A DNA stretch of 28,252 nucleotides from a virus: positions 1-28,252 of IMG/VR virus record IMGVR_UViG_3300037010_000944. One strand, given 5' to 3'. Positions 15,064 through 21,571 of this stretch are shown one piece after another; the first letter of the stretch is position 1; each line of letters starts with the position of its first letter. The notes under the pieces are model-generated. The model was not told the DNA's origin. It was given only the letters and a program-made list of their open reading frames with translations, and ran no database searches. The position numbers and the translations under genes were made by a program.

Positions 15064-16881
15064 ATGTCGAAGGAACAGACAGTTTTACACGGAATCACAG
15101 TTGATTATTCAAGAGATAACAACTATGACATTATCGGGCTTGAACGGTTGCGTGATTCATACATGCAACAAGGTGAAGTAAGTCCACAAGAACGGTTAGC
15201 ATACGTTAGTTACAAATTTTCCAGCAACCCCGAACATGCACAACGACTATATGATTATTCAAGCAAATTTTGGTTTGGATATGCGACTCCCATTTTATCA
15301 TTTGGTAGAAACGGGTACGGTTTACCCATCTCATGCTTTTTAAATACCGTCACTGATAGTAAAGAAGGATTAGTGGACACCCAATCTGAAACTAATTGGT
15401 TAAGTATGATGGGCGGTGGTGTTGGAGTGTATTGGGGCATCCGTGGCCAAGACGAAAAATCAGTTGGTGTCATCCCCCATATGAAAATATATGACGATTC
15501 AACCTTAGCATACAAGCAAGGAACAACTCGTCGTGGCAGCTATGCTATGTATTTAGATATTAGCCACCCAGATATTATTGAATTCTTGGAGATGCGCAAA
15601 GAAACTGGTGACCCTAGAAGAAAGTGTCTTAATTTACACTATGGGGTTAATATCCCAAACACTTTCATGCAAATAATAGAAAACAGCATGAAAGACCTCA
15701 ACTTTGACGACTCGTGGGAACTAAAAGACCCTTCCACAGGAAAGGTTCATGATGTTGTCAGTGCTAGGTATTTATGGGAAAAGGTGTTAGAACTTCGTGC
15801 TGGACAAGGTAGGGGCGAACCATATATTCACTATATCGATAACAGCAACGATGCGCTTGATCCACACTTAAAAGCTCAAGGGTACAAAATTAAACAATCA
15901 AACCTGTGTTCAGAAATTTTATTACACACAGATGAGTTTAAAACCGCTGTGTGTTGTTTAAGTTCTATCAATTTGGATCATTGGGATGAATACTGTGATA
16001 ATTATCAATTCTTCAAAGATATTATGGAGATGTTGGACAACGTATTGCAATATTTTATTGATACTGCCTCACCTCGTATTAGTAGAGCAGTTCTATCTGC
16101 TGTGGAAGAAAGAAGTATTGGGTTAGGAGTAATGGGATTCCATTCTTACTTACAACAAAATGGTATTCCTTTTGATGGCGTGATGGCAAAAGTTGCAAAT
16201 CTGCGAATATTCAAACAATTTCAACAAATGAGAGACAGAGCCAATCTTGAACTGGGAGCTGAAAGAGGCTCACCAAAACTGATGGAAGGTACAGGGAAGC
16301 GATTTGCCCACACTTGTGCATTAGCTCCAACTGCAAGTAATGCACTTATTTGTGGTAATGTTAGTGCTAGTGCTGAAATGTGGAGAGCTAACGCTTTTAG
16401 ACAAGATACGATGAGTGGAACATTTATTCAAAAGAACACATATTTGGATAAGTTGATACATGAAAAAGTAGCAGCATCTTCTGATAAGTTGGACTATGAT
16501 GAAATTTGGATTAATATAGTTCAAGACGAAGGTAGTATCCAAAATATTGATATTTTCACTGAATTGGAAAAAGACATTTTCAAAACTGCAGCCGAAGCTG
16601 ATTCTATGTGGGCAGTTGAGCACGTAACAGATAGACAACCTTTTATTGATCAAGGACAGAGCTTTAATATATTCATTAGACCAGATATAAGTATCAAAAG
16701 GTTGCATGCTATTCACTTTAGTGCTTGGAAGAAAGGAGCAAAGACGATGTATTATGTACGAGCAGAGAAACTTGCAAACACTGAGAAAGTATCACAACGG
16801 ATTGAACGCCGAAGAATTGAAGATGATATCGATTTAGTGGCTATCGTAAACGACGAAGAATGTCTTTCTTGTCATGGTTAA
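15064..16881 (+). CDS. nrdA: Ribonucleoside-diphosphate reductase alpha subunit, class I, without ATP-cone
   Basis: This 605-residue catalytic subunit reduces NDPs to dNDPs with NrdB. Redox and radical residues are present: Cys91 (PISCFLN), the NLCSE loop at 280-284 with Cys282 as the thiyl site, Cys297/298 before LSSINL, and a C-terminal Cys600-x2-Cys603 pair (ECLSCHG) that would shuttle electrons. The PTAS segment of the substrate site is also visible. Typical class Ia alpha subunits exceed 740 residues. The roughly 90-residue N-terminal ATP-cone that senses dATP is missing, so dATP feedback at that site is probably lost. GGAG lies 10 nt before the ATG. Confidence 0.93.
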   Translation: MSKEQTVLHGITVDYSRDNNYDIIGLERLRDSYMQQGEVSPQERLAYVSYKFSSNPEHAQRLYDYSSKFWFGYATPILSFGRNGYGLPISCFLNTVTDSKEGLVDTQSETNWLSMMGGGVGVYWGIRGQDEKSVGVIPHMKIYDDSTLAYKQGTTRRGSYAMYLDISHPDIIEFLEMRKETGDPRRKCLNLHYGVNIPNTFMQIIENSMKDLNFDDSWELKDPSTGKVHDVVSARYLWEKVLELRAGQGRGEPYIHYIDNSNDALDPHLKAQGYKIKQSNLCSEILLHTDEFKTAVCCLSSINLDHWDEYCDNYQFFKDIMEMLDNVLQYFIDTASPRISRAVLSAVEERSIGLGVMGFHSYLQQNGIPFDGVMAKVANLRIFKQFQQMRDRANLELGAERGSPKLMEGTGKRFAHTCALAPTASNALICGNVSASAEMWRANAFRQDTMSGTFIQKNTYLDKLIHEKVAASSDKLDYDEIWINIVQDEGSIQNIDIFTELEKDIFKTAAEADSMWAVEHVTDRQPFIDQGQSFNIFIRPDISIKRLHAIHFSAWKKGAKTMYYVRAEKLANTEKVSQRIERRRIEDDIDLVAIVNDEECLSCHG

Positions 16882-16899
16882 ACAATAATACACACATAA

Positions 16900-16924
16900 G
16901 ATGGTGGACACGATGTCCACCATC
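16900..16924 (+). other. Intercistronic hairpin between nrdA and nrdB
   Basis: GATGGTGGACA and TGTCCACCATC form a perfect 11-bp stem with a 3-nt CGA loop. No T-run follows, so it is not a terminator. The nrdB SD (AAGGA) lies 10 nt downstream. It may stabilise the nrdA 3' end or set the nrdA:nrdB ratio by RNA processing. Confidence 0.55.
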
Positions 16925-16944
16925 ACTACCCAAAGGAATAACAA

Positions 16945-17994
16945 ATGACCAAAAAGAAAATTAAATTAACAGACAGTAGAGATGCTTTTAAACCTTTTCA
17001 ATACCCTGAATTTTATGATTTGTGGCTTAAACATGAACAAATTCATTGGAGCCATTCTGTTGTGGCAATGCAACAAGATATCAGAGATTGGAAAAATGCT
17101 CCGGATAACCAGAGAAATTTCTTAACTCAAATTTTGCGATTGTTTACCCAAGGGGACATCGATGTTGCAGGTGCTTATATTGATAATTACCTTCCAATCT
17201 TCCCACAACCTGAAATTAGAATGATGTTGTTAGGGTTTGCAGCAAGAGAGGCAGTTCACATTGCAGCATATAGTCACCTGATGGAAAGTTTGGGTTTTGA
17301 AGACTCTGTTTACACAGATTTCTTTCAATATCAAGAAATGGCAGCAAAGCATGATTTTTTCAAACAAATTTCTGGAACAGATCATAACCAAATCGTTCAA
17401 CAAATGTGTGCTGTTAGTTCGTTTACTGAAGGTATGCAATTATTCAGCTCATTTGCAATGCTATTAAACTTTGGTCGTAATAATATGTTTCCTGGTATGA
17501 CAAAAATTGTTACTTGGAGTATTATTGATGAAAGTTGTTTAATTAAGGATACAGAGGTATTAACCCCTACAGGGTGGAAACCAATTCAACACCTTTCACT
17601 ATCAGACCAGTTGCTACAATTTGACATCAATACTGGAAATACTGAATTTGTACACCCCACTAATCTAACACACACTACTAGAACAGAGTCATACGTGTTT
17701 GAGTCTGATGATATCTACCAACATACAACATCTGATCACAGGATGATAACAAAGAGTGGTGAAAAATTTGTGGATATTACAGCAGATATGATAAATGAGG
17801 ATAATAACCTATTGATAATATCTGGCTCTAAGTTATCAGGAGATGATATATTAACAGATGAGGACAAGGCAACTATTGAATTAATCATAACTGCCCAATA
17901 TCCTGTTCAATGGATTTATGACAAAATTCCATTTGTATCATCTGAATGGGCCCATTCAGCAGTAGAATATTATTTAATGTTGACAACTCGTTAA
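16945..17994 (+). CDS. nrdB: NrdB N-terminal part fused to split-intein N fragment
   Basis: Residues 1-197 are the N-terminal two-thirds of the ribonucleotide reductase beta subunit. They carry the first ExxH (Glu102, His105), the radical tyrosine Tyr109 four residues later, and Glu162 (FTEGMQLF). The extein ends WSIIDES. At Cys198 (codon 17536-17538) an intein starts with CLIKDTEVLTPTGWKPI (block A), followed by the TxxH of block B (TTSDHRM). The 152-residue intein fragment ends at a TAA, and the rest of NrdB is encoded about 900 nt downstream. Splicing in trans would be needed to complete the second diiron ExxH (Glu196, then Cys-His from the other half). The SD AAGGAATAACAA precedes the ATG. 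Confidence 0.9.
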   Translation: MTKKKIKLTDSRDAFKPFQYPEFYDLWLKHEQIHWSHSVVAMQQDIRDWKNAPDNQRNFLTQILRLFTQGDIDVAGAYIDNYLPIFPQPEIRMMLLGFAAREAVHIAAYSHLMESLGFEDSVYTDFFQYQEMAAKHDFFKQISGTDHNQIVQQMCAVSSFTEGMQLFSSFAMLLNFGRNNMFPGMTKIVTWSIIDESCLIKDTEVLTPTGWKPIQHLSLSDQLLQFDINTGNTEFVHPTNLTHTTRTESYVFESDDIYQHTTSDHRMITKSGEKFVDITADMINEDNNLLIISGSKLSGDDILTDEDKATIELIITAQYPVQWIYDKIPFVSSEWAHSAVEYYLMLTTR

Positions 17995-18016
17995 TTGGAG
18001 TATCATCGTCCAGTAA

Positions 18017-18024
18017 TATAAATA
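18017..18024 (+). promoter_or_regulatory. T4-type late promoter TATAAATA for the GIY-YIG gene
   Basis: An exact plus-strand TATAAATA lies in the gap between the split-intein halves. By T4 spacing the start would be near 18030, 27 nt before the endonuclease ATG. T4 I-TevI, also a GIY-YIG enzyme, has its own late promoter inside the td intron. Confidence 0.75.
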
Positions 18025-18059
18025 CATACACAAACCAAGTTACCACAGGAGAGTGTATG
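18025..18059 (+). promoter_or_regulatory. Start-codon-sequestering hairpin of the GIY-YIG gene
   Basis: CATACAC (18025-18031) and GTGTATG (18053-18059) are perfectly complementary. The 3' arm contains the ATG, and AGGAG is in the 21-nt loop. The late start near 18030 removes nearly all of the 5' arm. Read-through RNA from nrdA-nrdB would therefore hide the start codon, and late RNA would not. Confidence 0.6.
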
Positions 18060-18905
18060 CATTACATAATATACAAGACAACAAATACTACTAATGGAAA
18101 GATTTATATTGGGTTACACAAACAACTTGCGTTAGATTTTGATGGATATTATGGAAGTGGAACAATATTAAAACGAAGTATTGATAAACACGGAATTGAT
18201 AATTTTAAAAGGGAGACATTGTTTGTGTTTGATACCTTAGCTGAAGTAAGAGCCAAGGAGAAAGAATTGGTAACTGAGGAGTTTTGTACCAGGTCAGATA
18301 ATTATAATATTTCTGTTGGTGGAACAGGAGGTAACACCACAGCAGGTTTAACACCACAACAGAAGATGCTCATAAGCGAAAAAACCAAACAGGTAAAATT
18401 AGAAAAAGGCTCCAACATTTATAGTGGTGAGAAGTTAAAAAATGCCCAAATTAGAATGAAAAATATACGAATTCAACCTGATAATAGAGGGTTATGTAGG
18501 TCCCAGGAATTAAAGGATAGGTGGTCAACTACCAAAAAAGACAAACACCTAAAGTGGATTACAGATGGTGACACATCTAGGTTGATTCACTCAACTGATA
18601 TCATACCAAATAGTTGGAACATTGGTCGAGATCCTAACTATAAACGGTTTACTGCTCACACACAAGAATCTAAAAATATTATATCTAAAAAAATTAAAGG
18701 AGACAAATGTTATAATAATGGGATAGTCAATTTAAAGTTAAAAGTAGGACAATCACCTCCAGATGGGTTTAAATTAGGTATGATACAACACCATCTTCCC
18801 AAACATTGGATAACCAATGGTACAATAAATAAAAAACATTTAACCAACACCTCTATACCAACCGGTTGGTATAGAGGTCGAACCATAGGAAAAAAATATG
18901 AATAA
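18057..18905 (+). CDS. Free-standing GIY-YIG homing endonuclease inside the split-intein gap
   Basis: The 282-residue product starts at ATG 18057-18059, 5 nt after AGGAG. The longer open frame upstream overlaps the intein N fragment and lacks an RBS. Residues 1-85 are a GIY-YIG nuclease domain: YIIYKTTN, then GKIYIGLHK, YYGSGTILKRSIDKHG and a conserved acidic KEKELV helix. Residues about 165-282 hold three copies of a roughly 30-residue W/Y-x-x-(N/D)G...P-x-(G/S)W/F-x-x-G module, likely DNA-binding. It would cleave intein-free nrdB alleles and spread the locus. Its end overlaps the start of the next gene by 8 nt, indicating coupled translation. Confidence 0.85.
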   Translation: MHYIIYKTTNTTNGKIYIGLHKQLALDFDGYYGSGTILKRSIDKHGIDNFKRETLFVFDTLAEVRAKEKELVTEEFCTRSDNYNISVGGTGGNTTAGLTPQQKMLISEKTKQVKLEKGSNIYSGEKLKNAQIRMKNIRIQPDNRGLCRSQELKDRWSTTKKDKHLKWITDGDTSRLIHSTDIIPNSWNIGRDPNYKRFTAHTQESKNIISKKIKGDKCYNNGIVNLKLKVGQSPPDGFKLGMIQHHLPKHWITNGTINKKHLTNTSIPTGWYRGRTIGKKYE

Positions 18906-19503
18906 CACAATTTTAGAAGCATTCAATACACTCGCCAATGTAGCAGGTGGTACAATAAAGGACAATCAGCTTATTAAAACCCCTACTACTAAATTTAATA
19001 AACAACACATTACCCACGAGCCTTTAGAGTTCTATTGTGCTACTGTGCCTGGTACTGCATTTGTAATTAGGTCAAAAGGAAAAATATCAGTAACTGGTAA
19101 TTGCCACTGTGAAGGTATGACCAAATTATTCAGAACATTCATCAAAGAAAATAGAGAAATTTGGACAGATGAACTAAAAGCACAGTTATATGGCATCGCT
19201 GAAAAAATGGTCGAATTGGAAGATGGATTTATTAATTTGGCATATGGGGTAATGGACGGAAGTGAGTTTAAACTCCCCCTTTATAAAGAGGACATGCACA
19301 AATATATCAGATATATTGCTGATAGACGACTAATTGCTTTGGGGTTGAAAGGTATCTTCAAACACAAAAAGAATCCTCTGCCTTGGATTGACGAAATGTT
19401 AGTGTTACCTTCACATAGTAACTTTTTTGAACAAGAAGAGAGCTCCTATAGCAAGGGCGCTCTTACAGGCAACTGGGATGACGTGTGGGGTACTGTGTCA
19501 TAA
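18898..19503 (+). CDS. nrdB: Split-intein C fragment fused to NrdB C-terminal part
   Basis: Residues 1-68 are the intein C fragment: block F-like LEFYCATVPGTAFVIRSKGK and block G SVTGN, with terminal Asn68 followed by the +1 Cys. The penultimate residue is Gly rather than the usual His. From Cys69 (codon 19102-19104) the sequence resumes NrdB with CHCEGMTKLFR, supplying the His of the second ExxH, and ends with an acidic, aromatic tail (NWDDVWGTVS) of the kind that docks into NrdA. The ATG has AGGA 7-8 nt upstream and overlaps the endonuclease stop. Trans-splicing would give a NrdB of 331 residues. Confidence 0.88.
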   Translation: MNNTILEAFNTLANVAGGTIKDNQLIKTPTTKFNKQHITHEPLEFYCATVPGTAFVIRSKGKISVTGNCHCEGMTKLFRTFIKENREIWTDELKAQLYGIAEKMVELEDGFINLAYGVMDGSEFKLPLYKEDMHKYIRYIADRRLIALGLKGIFKHKKNPLPWIDEMLVLPSHSNFFEQEESSYSKGALTGNWDDVWGTVS

Positions 19504-19507
19504 CTCG

Positions 19508-19536
19508 TTGATTTATTGACACGAATATAGTAAAAT
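19508..19536 (+). promoter_or_regulatory. Candidate sigma70 promoter upstream of the Vsr-like endonuclease
   Basis: TTGATT (19508-19513) and TAAAAT (19531-19536) are 17 bp apart. Transcription would begin near 19543, inside the 5' arm of the terminator hairpin, leaving RNA that cannot fold the full stem. Confidence 0.45.
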
Positions 19537-19568
19537 CCCAGTTAATACAAATTAACTGGGATTTTTTT
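19532..19568 (+). terminator. Rho-independent terminator of the nrdA-nrdB unit
   Basis: A 15-bp perfect stem (arms 19532-19546 and 19551-19565) with loop ACAA is followed by a T7 run. The next gene's ATG starts directly after the T-run. The only SD-like GGGA for that gene is in the 3' arm, so the hairpin also hides the ribosome binding site. Confidence 0.85.
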
Positions 19569-20651
19569 ATGGCTACAAAAACAGAAGCATTCATCGGCAA
19601 GGCGTCAGCTATTCATCAACACAAATATGATTATACATTAGTTGAGTATATTAACAATTCGACTAATGTGATAATTATATGTCCCATCCACGGAAGATTT
19701 ACTCAACGTCCAGGAAACCATTTAAGCGGTGCTCAATGTAAGGAGTGCTCAAAGCTCAATAGAGCCGCTACAAATTTAGAAAAATATGGCCATCCAAATA
19801 TTGCTCACGGCACAAAGAAAGATAAAATATCAACTACCAATATCGAGCGGTATGGTGTATCACAATCTGCTGCAAGTTCAAATAACATCAAAAAACGAAA
19901 ACAAACATTGTTGGGTAGATATGGGGTAGATAATCCATCTAAAATCTTACAATTTCAAGAAAAACGAAAACAAACCTTTTTAGATAGATATGGAGCTGAT
20001 AACCCATCTAATGTATTGTTGTTTCAAGAAAAACGAAAGCAAACTTTTTTAGATAGATATGGAGTACCAAGCTCATTTAAACGTTTAGATAGCATAGAAA
20101 AGAGTCGCAACACTTGTATACAACAATACGGAGTGCCACACCACACCCAACGAAATATTAGTCCAACAATTTTAAATAATATATCTGATTTTGATTGGTT
20201 ATATGACCAATATATCACTCAACAAAAATCAGCTACAAAAATAGCAATCGAGCTAGGGGTGACAACAAAAACAATATGCACTTACCTGAAGAGACAAGAA
20301 ATAACATTACGAAGAATGGTTAAATTCTCGTGGATGTGCATTGATTGGTTGGATTCTATAATGGACAAAGATAACATATTAATTGTACATTCTCTCAACA
20401 GTGGAGAATACAATATACCAAATACCAAACTACATGTGGACGGGTTTTGTGAAGCAACAAATACTGTGTATGAATTTCACGGGGATTATTGGCACGGAAA
20501 TCCAACTAAGTACCACCCTGATAGACTTAATACTACTACAAATTCCACAATGGGTGAGCTATACAAAAAAACCATTGAACGGGAAGAAAAAATTCGAGAA
20601 CTTGGATATGAATTGGTGATTATGTGGGAATCTGATTTTAACAACCACTAA
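19569..20651 (+). CDS. Vsr-like (EDxHD-type) homing endonuclease with modular repeats
   Basis: A 360-residue protein. Residues 1-60 match the N-terminal zinc-ribbon module of phage endonucleases: KYDYTLVEYINNSTN, CPIHGRF and CKEC. Residues 70-195 contain about five repeats of roughly 24 residues, each with a (R/Q)YGV core often followed by DNPS, and EKRKQTFLD between them. Residues 212-245 look like a helix-turn-helix (SATKIAIELGVTTKTI). Residues 250-360 form the nuclease core, with HVDGFCE, YEFHGDYWHGNP and a C-terminal EKIRELGYELVIMWE, as in the Vsr-related homing enzymes first noted beside fractured genes. It lies immediately downstream of the split nrdB, a typical site. RBS access is restricted by the terminator hairpin. 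Confidence 0.82.
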   Translation: MATKTEAFIGKASAIHQHKYDYTLVEYINNSTNVIIICPIHGRFTQRPGNHLSGAQCKECSKLNRAATNLEKYGHPNIAHGTKKDKISTTNIERYGVSQSAASSNNIKKRKQTLLGRYGVDNPSKILQFQEKRKQTFLDRYGADNPSNVLLFQEKRKQTFLDRYGVPSSFKRLDSIEKSRNTCIQQYGVPHHTQRNISPTILNNISDFDWLYDQYITQQKSATKIAIELGVTTKTICTYLKRQEITLRRMVKFSWMCIDWLDSIMDKDNILIVHSLNSGEYNIPNTKLHVDGFCEATNTVYEFHGDYWHGNPTKYHPDRLNTTTNSTMGELYKKTIEREEKIRELGYELVIMWESDFNNH

Positions 20652-20676
20652 ATAAACCCCAATTGGGTTTTATTTT
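20651..20676 (+). terminator. Terminator-like hairpin after the Vsr-like gene
   Basis: An AT-rich stem, AATAAA and TTTATT flanking CCC-AATT-GGG with one mismatch, is followed by TTTT on the plus strand. It lies at the stop of the Vsr-like gene and also ends the opposing pseudogene, so it may work in both directions. Confidence 0.55.
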
Positions 20677-21506
20677 ACCCCCTCTTCCAATAAAAGCCAA
20701 TATATAACTTGTTGGCTTTTATTGCTCCAGATATCGCTCCACTATATAACCCAAACTGTTTTTTCAATTTCTCCCATAGTATTCCAAACTTTAACAAGTT
20801 CACCATCTATTGTTAGTTGTTGAACTTGTTTTCCACTCCTTTTAGATGGAGTTAATCTAATATCATTTAACTCTTTTATGTTGATTAATTTATTATCTAG
20901 TACATCCAAATCACCAACCAATCTCCAATAAAACCTCCAACAGTTTGATACTTATATTTTCTAACTGCTACGCTAATATTTCTCCAAGATTTTATCTCCA
21001 AATCAATGCCTGCTTGTCTCGACGATTTCCATTCTTTTATAACTTCTCCTGTTATAGCATCTATTTGATAGATTTGTTTATCAGTAGCGTTTCCACCAGG
21101 GTTATTTTCTTTCATCTTTTGTTGATGTTGTTCTGTGTGTTTAGTAGGAATAATTTCTCCTGCTTGGATTAGTGCTTTTCTTGTTTGACTTATTCTTTGT
21201 TGGAAGGTTCGTTATATTTGTGTTTATATCCTCTTCCCCCTGCCTCTAAATTTAAACACATTTTATCATTTAAGATATCTTCTGTTAGTATTTGATTTTC
21301 AACCAAAAATGCTTCTTCTCTTGTCAGACACATTTGTAGTATTTCCCTGGAAAAACATCTCTACCATATTTTTTGATGTAGTTTAACATTTTAATACCAG
21401 AACCGAGGTAATTATCAGTTAGAATGTTGGTGGAATGAACCGCAATATAAAAATGTTGGGTTAATATACAAGTTGTTTTGTACACACAATGGTATTGTTT
21501 AGTCAT
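20675..21506 (-). pseudogene. Decayed GIY-YIG/NUMOD homing endonuclease with four frameshifts
   Basis: From ATG at 21504-21506 the minus strand reads a GIY-YIG start: HCVYKTT, then DNYLGSGIKMLNYIKKYG. Coding then jumps frame at four places: an A5 run at 21351-21355, a T3 run at 21196-21198, an A4 run at 20930-20933 and a T6 run at 20759-20764 (plus-strand bases). Joined, the pieces give REILQMCLTREEAFLVEN, then a NUMOD3-like KALIQAGEIIPTKHTEQH stretch, and two NUMOD1-like modules (IYQIDAITGEVIKEWKSS; VQQLTIDGELVKVW), ending in FYWKRG and TAA at 20675-20677. Each break is a single-base change in a short homopolymer: three losses and one gain. The element lies opposite to nrdB and just upstream of the disrupted HAD gene. 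Confidence 0.85.
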
Positions 21507-21508
21507 TG

Positions 21509-21537
21509 TTGATTTAATTTAAAATATATATTATAAT
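21509..21537 (+). promoter_or_regulatory. Sigma70-like early promoter of the HAD gene
   Basis: TTGATT (21509-21514) and TATAAT (21532-21537) are exactly 17 bp apart. The downstream ATATTTTTACA resembles the early promoters at 3110 and 6661. It reads into the HAD and 2H genes, with AAGGA and ATG at 21560-21574. Confidence 0.7.
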
Positions 21538-21571
21538 ATATTTTTACACAACAATCAACAAGGAACCAAAA

